17,671 nucleotides of DNA from CAZIRF01 sp964541755 (GTDB taxonomy: Bacteria; Spirochaetota; Spirochaetia; Treponematales; Breznakiellaceae): assembly GCA_964541755.1 (NCBI GenBank), contig CAZIRF010000051.1:1-17671 (forward strand), given 5' to 3'. The notes below the pieces were generated by a model, which was given only the letters and a program-made list of their open reading frames with translations, was not told the origin of the DNA and did not search any database. Every line of letters starts with the position of its first letter. Positions within the stretch are counted from its first letter, which is position 1. Of this stretch, positions 7,632 through 14,977 are shown one piece after another. Position numbers and translations under genes: made by a program.

Positions 7632-8617
7632 GGCTGGCTGCCGTCCTTGAGGGTGATTTCCACGGGGCAGTGGTCGCTGCCGGTGACATCGGCCCGGATG
7701 CGGGCGCCTTCGAGTTGGGGGGCGAAGGCGGGGTTGACGCAGTGGTAGTCGATTCTCCAGCCGATGTTCTTTTCGCGGGCCCGCATGCGGTAGGACCACC
7801 ATGAGTAGGCATCGGTTTGGTCGGGGTGGAAGTAGCGGAAGGTATCGACGTAGCCGGCTTCTATGAAGCTGTCCATCCAGGCGCGCTCTTCGGGGAGATA
7901 GCCGGGGTTTTGCTCGTTGGATTTGGGGGTGGCGAGGTCGATGGGGCGGTGGGCGATGTTGTAGTCGCCGCAGAGGATGAGGTTCTTGCCGCTTTCGACA
8001 ATACGGTCGCAGATTTCTTTCATGGCGGCGCAGAACTCGAGCTTGTAGCCCAGGCGGGCGCCGGCTTCCTGCGAGTTGGGGAAGTAGGCGCTGATAAGGG
8101 TGAAGCGGGGGTAGTCGGCGATGAGGACGCGGCCTTCGTCATCGAAGATGTCGATGCCCATGGGGCGTACGTCGAGGGGCTCGCTTTGGCTCCAGATGGC
8201 CACGCCCGAGTATCCGGGCTTTTTGGCGCTGGCGTAGTATTGGTGCCAGAGGCCGGGGGACTGCATGCCGGCTGCTGGAGAAGTGGCAGCGGGAGAAGTG
8301 GCGGCGGGAGAAGAGGCGGCGGGAGAAGAGGTCGGGGTTTTATACTGTTCAGTATAAACGCCAGCCACACCGCTGGCGGCTGGAGAAGTGGCCGGGGTTT
8401 TATACTGTTCAGTATAAACGCCAGCCACACCGCTGCTGCCATTCAACCCTGCGCTTACGGGAAGGGGGACCTCGCGGATTTCCTTCTTGAGCTGATCGGG
8501 GCGGGCCTTGGTTTCCTGGAGGCAGATAATATCCGGGGCATCGGCGTTAAGCCAGTCGGTGAAGCCCTTGCCGGCTACGGCGCGCAGGCCGTTGACGTTC
8601 CATGACAGTATACGCAT
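7628..8617 (-). CDS. xthA: Exonuclease III-type AP endonuclease with a repeat insertion
   Basis: The 329-residue product is the DNA-repair enzyme that cuts 5' of abasic sites and degrades from 3' ends. The family motifs are complete: SWNVNGLRA (Asn7), LQETKA (Glu35), Tyr178 in SAYFPN, CGDYNIAH (Asp218, Asn220), WRIDYHCVN, and GSDHCPVE (Asp315, His316). The family is usually about 250-270 residues. The excess is an insertion at about residues 52-122, between the ETK helix and the WHQYY/GYSGVAI strands. It contains two copies of SGVAGVYTEQYKTP and several SPAAT/SPAAS units and keeps the frame. Its position in a surface loop before the YSGVAI strand suggests the enzyme still folds. No ribosome binding site precedes the ATG. 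It overlaps the rhomboid gene by four bases. The symbol follows the E. coli name. Confidence 0.92.
   Translation of the reverse strand: MRILSWNVNGLRAVAGKGFTDWLNADAPDIICLQETKARPDQLKKEIREVPLPVSAGLNGSSGVAGVYTEQYKTPATSPAASGVAGVYTEQYKTPTSSPAASSPAATSPAATSPAAGMQSPGLWHQYYASAKKPGYSGVAIWSQSEPLDVRPMGIDIFDDEGRVLIADYPRFTLISAYFPNSQEAGARLGYKLEFCAAMKEICDRIVESGKNLILCGDYNIAHRPIDLATPKSNEQNPGYLPEERAWMDSFIEAGYVDTFRYFHPDQTDAYSWWSYRMRAREKNIGWRIDYHCVNPAFAPQLEGARIRADVTGSDHCPVEITLKDGSQP
8274..8333 (-). repeat. 15-bp tandem repeat, four copies, coding for SPAAT/S units
   Basis: Four consecutive 15-bp units start at 8274, 8289, 8304 and 8319, variants of GCGGGAGAAGTGGCG on the + strand. They read on the - strand as SPAA units inside the exonuclease insertion. 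A further copy appears at 8379-8393 between the two palindromic repeats. The unit is a multiple of three, so expansion keeps the frame. Confidence 0.85.
8333..8435 (-). repeat. Two 43-bp direct repeats with an AT-rich palindrome, 60-bp period
   Basis: Bases 8333-8375 and 8393-8435 are identical over 43 bases, exactly 60 bases apart. Each holds a palindrome, TTTATACTG-TT-CAGTATAAA (8339-8358 and 8399-8418), with 9-base arms. This AT-rich element sits inside a GC-rich coding sequence and adds a SGVAGVYTEQYKTP peptide to the exonuclease. It resembles in behaviour the in-frame palindromic elements of Rickettsia, but I do not claim sequence relation. Confidence 0.9.
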
Positions 8618-8624
8618 GAAGCCA

Positions 8625-8654
8625 AGTATAACAGGGCCTGCCGCATTGTTTCAA
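8625..8654 (-). promoter_or_regulatory. Candidate sigma70-type promoter for the exonuclease gene
   Basis: On the - strand TTGAAA (8654-8649) and TATACT (8630-8625) are separated by 18 bases. The predicted start site is about 8618, next to the ATG at 8617, so the message would have almost no leader. That agrees with the lack of a ribosome binding site. Confidence 0.5.
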
Positions 8655-8674
8655 CGCGCGAATTCCGGTATCTT
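8646..8674 (+). promoter_or_regulatory. Candidate promoter for clpS, overlapping the divergent one
   Basis: TTGTTT (8646-8651) and TATCTT (8669-8674) are 17 bases apart. The predicted start falls at about 8681, the A of the clpS ATG. The -35 box shares four bases with the -35 box of the opposite promoter. The -35 match is weak (three of six). Confidence 0.4.
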
Positions 8675-8680
8675 ATTGGT

Positions 8681-8995
8681 ATGTCGGAAGCACACGATTC
8701 CTGCGCGGTTCTCGAGACGGCGCGGGACGAAAAGCTCAAAGAGCCGGAAGACTGGAGGGTCATTTTTCTCAACGACGACTTTACCGCCATGGAGTTTGTC
8801 GTCGCAGTGATTATGACCGTATTCAACCATCCCCGCCCGGATGCCGAGCGCATCATGCTCGATGTTCATACAAAGGGTCGGGGGATTGTGGGAACCTATA
8901 CCCGGGACATTGCCGAGACAAAGGCGGCCCAGGTTCATCGCGCAGCGCGGGAGAACGATTATCCCCTGCGCTGTATTGTCGACAGGGCCCCCTGA
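8681..8995 (+). CDS. clpS: ClpS, N-degron adaptor for ClpAP
   Basis: The 104-residue product has the usual length and core of ClpS. NDD at 31-33 and Met37 form the pocket that holds a substrate's N-terminal Leu, Phe, Tyr or Trp. Met59 and His63 keep the same spacing from Asn31 as Met62 and His66 do from Asn34 in the E. coli protein. The flexible, charged N-terminal 24 residues are the part that enters the ClpA pore in studied homologues. ClpS binds the ClpA N-domain in the cytoplasm and hands over substrates bearing destabilising N-termini. No ribosome binding site is visible upstream, and the nearest downstream Met is inside the fold, so this start is the only reasonable one. clpA follows after 43 bases. 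Confidence 0.93.
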   Translation: MSEAHDSCAVLETARDEKLKEPEDWRVIFLNDDFTAMEFVVAVIMTVFNHPRPDAERIMLDVHTKGRGIVGTYTRDIAETKAAQVHRAARENDYPLRCIVDRAP

Positions 8996-9038
8996 CACCC
9001 CTTGAAGGGGGGGGACGGGGCCACGCGGGAGCGCAGCC

Positions 9039-11759
9039 ATGAAGATCAATCAACACGTCGAGGCCATATTCAACGCCGCATACAACGAGGCCAAGACCCG
9101 CAAACACGAATACCTTACGCCCGAGCACGTCCTGTACGCGGCGATTGCCTTCCCGGAGGTCCGGGGGGTGTTGGGCGAGATTGGGGCCGATATCGAGGGC
9201 CTCAAGACCGGGATGGAGCAATTTTTTGACGCCAAGGTCCCGGTTGTCGAAACGGCCGATCCGGTCCAAACCGTGGGTTTCCAGAGTGTCCTTGAGCGGG
9301 CGGTGCTCCACACCCGCAGCGCCGGCCGCGAAGAGCTGGGTATCGCTGCCGTTCTCGTGAGCCTCTACGACGAGGACCGCAACTACTGTGCGTACTGGCT
9401 GCGCAAGGCCGGCGTACAGCGCCTGGCCCTCCTGGAGGCCCTTTCGCACGGACCCGATTTGGGTTCCCTGATGGATGACGAAGACGCCCTGGGCGACGAT
9501 ATACCCGTTGGCGGGGATGCCGGACGGGCCCGCTACAGCCGCAGTTCCGGGAATGCTGGTGACGGGAGTGGCGAGCTGGGCGATGGCGGCGAGGCGATGG
9601 GCCGTGGCGATTATGACGGGCAGGCTGATGGATCTGGCGCAGAAGAGGGGCTCGCCGGGGATGAGGCCGATGCCGATGGCGACGGTTCTGCCGCGGAGCC
9701 GGGGACCGGTCGCCGCCGCGGGGACGGCCAGGCGGGACAGCGGCCCACGCGGCGCGGTATCCTCGAGCGCTTTACCGTAAACCTCACCGAGCTTGCCCGT
9801 GCAGGGAGTTTTGACCCGGTCATTGCCCGCGAAGAGGAGCTTGACCGCACCATCCAGGTCCTCTGCCGCCGCCGCAAAAACAATCCCCTGCACGTAGGCG
9901 ATCCGGGGGTGGGCAAGACCACCCTCGTCGAGGGGCTCGCCCGCCGCATAGTGGCCGGCGATGTCCCCCCCATGTTGAAAGACTACGCGGTCTACTCACT
10001 CGATATGGGGACCCTGGTCGCCGGCACCAAGTTCCGTGGCGACTTCGAGGACCGCGTCAAGCGCATCGTGGACGAGCTCCTGCGCAAGGAGCGGGTCATC
10101 CTCTACATAGACGAGATTCATACGATGGTTGGCGCCGGGGCCGGGGCCTCCGGTTCGATAGACGCCTCTTCGTTATTAAAACCGGCCCTCGCCTCGGGGC
10201 GTTTGCGCTGTATCGGCTCGACCACCCACGAAGAGTTCTCGAAGTTCTTCGAGAAGGACCGCGGCCTCGCCCGCCGCTTCCAGAAGATAGACATCGGCGA
10301 GCCGGACAACGCCGTGACCCTCGAGATCCTCAAGGGCTTGCGCGCGGGCTACGAAGGCTGGCACCACGTTCGCTACAGCGACGAGGTCCTCGAACTGGCG
10401 ATATCGCTCTCCTCGCGCTACATATTGGAGCGCCGTCAGCCGGACAAGGCAATCGACATTATCGACGAGGCGGGGTCCCGCTTGGCCATAGCGTATGCAA
10501 AGGGGCTTGAGGCTGATAACGCTGCCGCGACAACGGGCGCCGTCGCAGACGCGGGCGCCGTCGCAGACGCGGACGCCGTCGCAGACGCGGGCGCCATCGA
10601 CCCCGAAGACCGGGAGACCTGGCCCCCTGTGGGAATCCCTCTGGTCGAAGAGGTCGTCGCGGGCATGGCCCGCATGCCCAAGGTATCGGTCGCCGGCGAC
10701 GAACGCGAGACCCTGCGGGAGCTCGATGCCCGCCTCAAGGCGCGTGTTTTTGGCCAGGACCCGGCCATAGAGGCCGTCGTTACGGCGGTAAAGCGCTCTC
10801 GAGCCGGTTTCCGCGCCCCCAACAAGCCCGTGGCAAACCTCCTCTTTGTCGGCCCCACCGGGGTGGGCAAGACCGAGCTCGCGCGCCAGTTGGCCGAGCT
10901 CCTGGCCGTGCCCCTTTTACGCCACGACATGAGCGAGTACCAGGAAAAACACTCGGTGAGCCGTCTTATCGGTTCGCCGCCCGGTTATGTGGGCTACGAG
11001 GAGGGCGGCCTTCTTACCGACGCGGTGCGCAAGCACCCGCACGCGGTGGTCCTGCTCGACGAGATCGAGAAGGCCCATCAGGATATATTCAACGTTCTCC
11101 TGCAGATCATGGATTATGCCACCCTCACGGACAACGCCGGCCGCAAGGCGGACTTCCGCAACGTCATCCTCATCATGACCAGCAACGCCGGGGCGCGGGA
11201 GATTGGCAAGAGCCCCATAGGCTTTGACTCGAAACCCTTCGCGGAGCGCGCAGTCGACGCCGCGGTCGAAAGGCTCTTCACCCCCGAGTTCCGCAACCGC
11301 CTCGACGCCGTCATCCCCTTCGCCCAGCTGGGTATGACCCAGATCGAGTCGATTGTGCGCAAAGCCCTCGATGCCTTTGCCCTCCAGCTCGCCGAAAAGA
11401 AGGTGAGCCTCGAGGCCAGCGATGCCTGTGTGGCGCAGCTCGCCTTGGACGGCTACAGCCTCGAGTTCGGGGCCCGCAATGTCGAGCGCCTGGTCGATTC
11501 GGCCATCAAGACCTTCTTCGTGGACGAGGTCCTCTTCGGGCGCTTGGCCAACGGGGGCCGTGCCCGGGCAGACTGGCGCAACGGGGCCTTTGTCATTGAC
11601 GTTCTCGACGAAAGCGATGCTACAGGTGATAATCCCTTGGAGGGGGCGGAACGAGCCGGCACTGCAGAAAGCCCCGGCACGGATGCCGGGACAGGGCAAA
11701 AAAAGCCACGGCGCAGCCGTAAAAGTGCCCCCGAAGCCCTTGGGGCCCGCGAGCCGTGA
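9039..11759 (+). CDS. clpA: ClpA, AAA+ unfoldase of the ClpAP protease
   Basis: The 906-residue product has the ClpA order: N-domain (about 1-145), NBD1 with Walker A GDPGVGKT (287-294) and Walker B ILYIDE (354-359), NBD2 with Walker A GPTGVGKT (605-612) and Walker B VVLLDE (670-675), and IGF at 727-729 in the ClpP-docking loop. E. coli ClpA is 758 residues. The extra length is mainly a Gly/Asp/Ala-rich acidic linker (about 146-240) between the N-domain and NBD1, a GAVADA repeat (about 499-520) between NBD1 and NBD2, and a basic Ser/Arg/Lys tail after about 860. There is no long ClpB-type coiled coil. It unfolds ClpS-delivered and other substrates for ClpP, which is not in the window. GGGAG at 9027-9031 is a good ribosome binding site. 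A small CCCC/GGGG hairpin (8998-9010) lies between clpS and this gene. Confidence 0.95.
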   Translation: MKINQHVEAIFNAAYNEAKTRKHEYLTPEHVLYAAIAFPEVRGVLGEIGADIEGLKTGMEQFFDAKVPVVETADPVQTVGFQSVLERAVLHTRSAGREELGIAAVLVSLYDEDRNYCAYWLRKAGVQRLALLEALSHGPDLGSLMDDEDALGDDIPVGGDAGRARYSRSSGNAGDGSGELGDGGEAMGRGDYDGQADGSGAEEGLAGDEADADGDGSAAEPGTGRRRGDGQAGQRPTRRGILERFTVNLTELARAGSFDPVIAREEELDRTIQVLCRRRKNNPLHVGDPGVGKTTLVEGLARRIVAGDVPPMLKDYAVYSLDMGTLVAGTKFRGDFEDRVKRIVDELLRKERVILYIDEIHTMVGAGAGASGSIDASSLLKPALASGRLRCIGSTTHEEFSKFFEKDRGLARRFQKIDIGEPDNAVTLEILKGLRAGYEGWHHVRYSDEVLELAISLSSRYILERRQPDKAIDIIDEAGSRLAIAYAKGLEADNAAATTGAVADAGAVADADAVADAGAIDPEDRETWPPVGIPLVEEVVAGMARMPKVSVAGDERETLRELDARLKARVFGQDPAIEAVVTAVKRSRAGFRAPNKPVANLLFVGPTGVGKTELARQLAELLAVPLLRHDMSEYQEKHSVSRLIGSPPGYVGYEEGGLLTDAVRKHPHAVVLLDEIEKAHQDIFNVLLQIMDYATLTDNAGRKADFRNVILIMTSNAGAREIGKSPIGFDSKPFAERAVDAAVERLFTPEFRNRLDAVIPFAQLGMTQIESIVRKALDAFALQLAEKKVSLEASDACVAQLALDGYSLEFGARNVERLVDSAIKTFFVDEVLFGRLANGGRARADWRNGAFVIDVLDESDATGDNPLEGAERAGTAESPGTDAGTGQKKPRRSRKSAPEALGAREP
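10533..10595 (+). repeat. 18-bp tandem repeat inside clpA
   Basis: Units at 10533, 10551 and 10569 are near-identical 18-mers (GCGGGCGCCGTCGCAGAC with single changes), followed by a half unit at 10587. They encode (T/A)-(G/D)-A-V-A-D and lie between the two ATPase modules. The length is a multiple of three, so copy-number change alters only linker length. Confidence 0.88.
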
Positions 11760-11779
11760 GGTCATCGTCAACGTCCGGC

Positions 11780-12529
11780 ATGCGCCACGACGATGGCTTT
11801 CCCGTACTGGCCGAGACCGATCACTTCGAGTTTCCCCCCAAGGAGGACGACGGGACGACCCTCATCGCCTGGGGGGGGAATCTCTCGCCCGGGATGCTCC
11901 TGTCTGCCTACGAGCAGGGGGTCTTCCCCTGGTTTTCGCCCGGCGAACCGGTCCTCTGGCACAGCCCGGACCCTCGCTTCGTCATCTTCCCCGACAGCCT
12001 CGTCGTATCCTCTTCAATGCGCAAGGTACTGCGGCAGGGTCGCTTCGAGATCAGTTTTGACAGGGAAGTGCCGGCAGTCATCGAAGCCTGTGCGAGTATC
12101 GATCGGCCGGGGCAGGATGGCACCTGGATTGGGCCGGCCATACGCGAAGGCTATGGAGCACTCGCGCACGCGGGCTGGGTGCACAGCGCAGAGGCCTGGC
12201 AAGACGGTGAACTCGTCGGCGGTTGTTACGGGATGCGGCTGGGGCGGGTATTCTACGGGGAATCAATGTTCGCGCGGCGGCCGAACGCCTCAAAGGCGGC
12301 GTTCCTCACCCTGGCGCAGGCCCTCTTCGAAGACGGGTGCATACTGATAGATTGCCAAGTCCACACCGATCACCTGGAGAGCCTGGGCGGGAAGCACATA
12401 GACCTGTCCCGCTTTCTGGCCCTCCTGGCGGCCGGCGATGCCCGCCGTGACAGTCCCCTGTCGCGCCGCGGCTCCTGGAAAGACGGAATTACGGCAGGAA
12501 GCGGTATCCTATGCCGCGCACCGTCTTGA
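11780..12529 (+). CDS. aat: Leucyl/phenylalanyl-tRNA-protein transferase
   Basis: The enzyme transfers Leu or Phe from aminoacyl-tRNA to proteins with N-terminal Arg or Lys, creating ends read by ClpS. Family motifs are clear: GGNLSPGMLLSAY, GVFPWFSP, LWHSPDPR, the GTWIGPAI and GYG segment, and ILIDCQVHTDHLESLGG. I chose the ATG at 11780 (249 residues) because MRHDDGFPVL fits the family's N-terminus. A GTG at 11756 overlaps the clpA stop (GTGA) and would add eight residues (RSSSTSG); it remains possible, and neither start has a clear ribosome binding site. The last roughly 25 residues extend past the usual end, and the final 13 codons and stop overlap the 3' end of the response regulator gene on the other strand. 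It completes the clpS-clpA-aat operon. Confidence 0.93.
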   Translation: MRHDDGFPVLAETDHFEFPPKEDDGTTLIAWGGNLSPGMLLSAYEQGVFPWFSPGEPVLWHSPDPRFVIFPDSLVVSSSMRKVLRQGRFEISFDREVPAVIEACASIDRPGQDGTWIGPAIREGYGALAHAGWVHSAEAWQDGELVGGCYGMRLGRVFYGESMFARRPNASKAAFLTLAQALFEDGCILIDCQVHTDHLESLGGKHIDLSRFLALLAAGDARRDSPLSRRGSWKDGITAGSGILCRAPS

Positions 12530-13208
12530 TGTGCCGTGGCACCGGCTCGCTGTCCCCGATCTTTTTGCGCAGCCAGGCGATGTGCACGTCGACCGTTCGC
12601 GTCGTGAGTTTGGTGCCGTAGCTCCAGACAGCATTGAGCAGACTCTCGCGGGTATGCATGATCTCCGGGTGCTCGCAGAGGTAGGCGAGGAGCTTGAACT
12701 CCTGTGCAGAGAGCGGGACGCTCGAACCATCGCGCATTACGGTTGAGGTCGAGAAGTCCACCGCAAAGCGCTCATAATCGACCCTGCCCTTCTTGATGGC
12801 GTCCTGCCACTCTTCTTTTCGCAGCTGGTGCTCCTGGTTGACCCGGCGCAGGAGGGCCTCTATGCGGGCGAGGAGCTCGTTCCACTCGAAGGGTTTGCCC
12901 AAGTAGTCGTCTGCCCCCAGTTTGAGACCCTTGACCCGGTCATCGACCTGTCCCCGTGCCGTGAGCATGATGATGGGGGTGTGGTTGTTGGCGGTGCGCA
13001 GGGATTCGCAAATGGCAAAGCCGTCTTTGCCGGGAAGCATGATGTCCAGGAGGATGAGGTCGTACACTCCCCCGAGGGCGGCTTCAAGCCCCTCGTTTCC
13101 GTTGGACTGCGTCTCGCACAGGTAGCCTTCTGCTTCCAGGCGGTCCTTGAGGGTAAGGAGGAGGCCCTCTTCATCTTCGATAATGAGTATTTTGGTCTTT
13201 TGTTCCAT
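12489..13208 (-). CDS. OmpR/PhoB-family response regulator
   Basis: The 239-residue product has a receiver domain with acidic pocket Glu11/Asp12, phospho-acceptor Asp55 in LLDIMLPGKDG, Thr83, and Lys105 in GKPF. A winged-helix DNA-binding domain follows, with LSAQEFKLLAYL, the TRTVDVHIAWLRKKIGD recognition helix, and the TVRGIGYRF wing. It should be a transcription factor controlled by the kinase encoded just upstream. The ATG at 13208 has GGAG and GAGAG ahead of it; longer in-frame starts only add sequence from inside the kinase gene. Its start lies 38 bases inside the kinase 3' end, so the two are translationally coupled. Its targets are not visible here. Confidence 0.93.
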   Translation of the reverse strand: MEQKTKILIIEDEEGLLLTLKDRLEAEGYLCETQSNGNEGLEAALGGVYDLILLDIMLPGKDGFAICESLRTANNHTPIIMLTARGQVDDRVKGLKLGADDYLGKPFEWNELLARIEALLRRVNQEHQLRKEEWQDAIKKGRVDYERFAVDFSTSTVMRDGSSVPLSAQEFKLLAYLCEHPEIMHTRESLLNAVWSYGTKLTTRTVDVHIAWLRKKIGDSEPVPRHIKTVRGIGYRFLP

Positions 13209-14976
13209 CTCTCTGCTCCAGTGGAAGGGTGATGTGGATCTGTGTGCCACGGTGACCGGTTTCAAGGCGCAAGGTCCCGCGATGGGCCCGGACGATGCGC
13301 GTGACAAGGCTCAAGCCCATGCCGCAACCGGGTATCTGTTGACTGTGTGCCCTCTTGCCGCGAAAAAAGGGTTTGAGGACCTGTGCCCTCTCGCGGCGCG
13401 GGATGCCCGGTCCGCGATCTTGAACAGTAAGGGTTGCGGTTTTGTCCTGGACCCGAACCATGACTCCGATATAATACCCTGTTTTTGCGTGCTTGAGAAC
13501 ATTTGCAAGGAGATTTCTGAAAACTATATCCAGGGCTTCCGCATCGGCATTGATTGGGGCAGTACAGTCCAGGATCGCCTCGATGACAATCCCGGCGGCC
13601 TCAAGTTCCGGCCTCATCAATTCGAGGCGGTTTTTAACGAGTTCACAGAGTTCGACGCTCCTGTTGTTAGGCAGTGGTCCGCTGTCGATGCCGCTGTATA
13701 CGAGGAGGCTGTCGATCATGTTGGACAGGCGGGTACCCTCCTTTTGGAGTGTCTTGCCGTAGAGGGCGGTCTTCTCCGGCGCGGTGACGATACCCTCCGC
13801 GAGATTCGAGGCGGCACTGCGAATAATCGCGATGGGGGTCTTCAATTCGTGGGTCACCGAGGCGATGAACTCGTTTTGGCGTTCGGCGAGGGTTTCCCGT
13901 GCTCGCACGGTGCGGGCCAGCAGAATGAAGGCTGCAACGAGAATGAGGAGTATGCCTGCACTGATAGTGAGGTTACGTTGGATGTCCCGCTTGACGACCT
14001 CCACGAGCGAGCCCTTTCGGTGTATGGCCTCGAGGACCCAACGCCCCTCTGCCCGAATGTTGGTGGGGCTGTCCAAATACTTGTGCTCGCGTTTGACACC
14101 GGGCAGAGGTGGGGCTTCCAGCTGACCGAATAGTTCCCTAAGGGTGAGCTCCTGGTTTTCGTCGAAGACCAGTTGTTCCCGCCGTATCAACTCATCGAGA
14201 GCAGTGCCGGGACGAAGAATATCCGGGGGAAGCCCCGTCTCCAGGAGTGGAAAACTGAAGTCGGGGGTGGCAAAAGTACTTTGATCTGAAAACCCTTCTG
14301 TTTGCCACAGGAGTGCGCCCGTGTCGCGGTCGAGTATACGAAAGCGGTAGTCTGTTTCCTGGTCGAGGTAGCGCTCTGCCATGCGGGGCAGGAGCTCGGA
14401 GCTGATGCGTTTGCTGTCAAGGTGAATGATCAGCCAATTGAGGCGCTCTTTGTCAATTGGGTGAAGGAGCGCGTGTCCCCGGTTGGGGAGGGTGGTTATG
14501 AACCAATGCGGGGTATCGCGTGTTTCGGCTTGTATTTTAAACCAAAGAAAAGAACGGTAGGGGGATTGTTCTTCCGGGGCGAAGCCCTCGCCATCCCAAC
14601 GCCAGACCCTTTGGTCTTCATCGCCAATACGGTGAATACGAAAGCCCTCGACAATGGCCTCATCCATACTGTAGGCGCGCCATGAATGCCATCGCCGGGT
14701 GAAATCAAACCAATTCATGGATTGCGGGTCTGTAATATGGTCATGGCCGATATCGTTGAAGAGGACCGTCAATATGTTGATTTCGTCATGGAGGGTTTCG
14801 GCAAAGTGATTGGCCAATACATGCATTTTCTCCTGTTGCCGCTGGTATTCGCGGGTTCCCAGCTCGCGAACTCCCCGGTACTGGAAGATCGCGAGGGTGG
14901 CAAAAAGCGGGAGGAGTGCTGCAACGAGAAGTTTGGGCCAGTGGCGGAAAACAAGGGTCGTGATGTGTTGGCGCAT
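13171..14976 (-). CDS. Membrane sensor histidine kinase
   Basis: With the ATG at 14976 the product is 601 residues. One membrane helix lies at about 16-32 and a second at about 336-356, enclosing a large extracytoplasmic sensor region of about 300 residues that I cannot assign to a family. The kinase core follows directly with no HAMP domain: H-box SVTHELKTP (His376), N-box FRNLLANVLKHAK (Asn492), G1 DRGPGIP (Asp520) and G2 GCGMGLSLV. All catalytic residues are present. The start was chosen because it puts the first helix close to the N-terminus and lies one base after the stop of the upstream TPR gene. An ATG at 15042 would overlap that gene by 65 bases. The short linker between the second helix and the H-box means the signal passes directly into the dimerisation helix. 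Confidence 0.92.
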   Translation of the reverse strand: MRQHITTLVFRHWPKLLVAALLPLFATLAIFQYRGVRELGTREYQRQQEKMHVLANHFAETLHDEINILTVLFNDIGHDHITDPQSMNWFDFTRRWHSWRAYSMDEAIVEGFRIHRIGDEDQRVWRWDGEGFAPEEQSPYRSFLWFKIQAETRDTPHWFITTLPNRGHALLHPIDKERLNWLIIHLDSKRISSELLPRMAERYLDQETDYRFRILDRDTGALLWQTEGFSDQSTFATPDFSFPLLETGLPPDILRPGTALDELIRREQLVFDENQELTLRELFGQLEAPPLPGVKREHKYLDSPTNIRAEGRWVLEAIHRKGSLVEVVKRDIQRNLTISAGILLILVAAFILLARTVRARETLAERQNEFIASVTHELKTPIAIIRSAASNLAEGIVTAPEKTALYGKTLQKEGTRLSNMIDSLLVYSGIDSGPLPNNRSVELCELVKNRLELMRPELEAAGIVIEAILDCTAPINADAEALDIVFRNLLANVLKHAKTGYYIGVMVRVQDKTATLTVQDRGPGIPRRERAQVLKPFFRGKRAHSQQIPGCGMGLSLVTRIVRAHRGTLRLETGHRGTQIHITLPLEQRDGTKDQNTHYRR

Positions 14977-14977
14977 C

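Noticed and set aside
7632..7802. Longer rhomboid start at 7802
   Set aside because: The added 57 residues are arginine/proline-rich filler inside the exonuclease gene; the ATGA-coupled ATG gives a normal rhomboid N-terminus.
8333..8435. CRISPR-like direct repeats with a palindrome
   Set aside because: Only two copies with a 17-base gap, both within an intact coding frame, and no cas genes nearby.
7817..8605. A 262-codon + strand frame opposite the exonuclease gene
   Set aside because: Glycine/valine-rich mirror of a real gene whose catalytic motifs are all present.
8853..9893. A 346-codon - strand frame opposite clpS and clpA
   Set aside because: It is fully antisense to well-supported genes and shows no family motifs.
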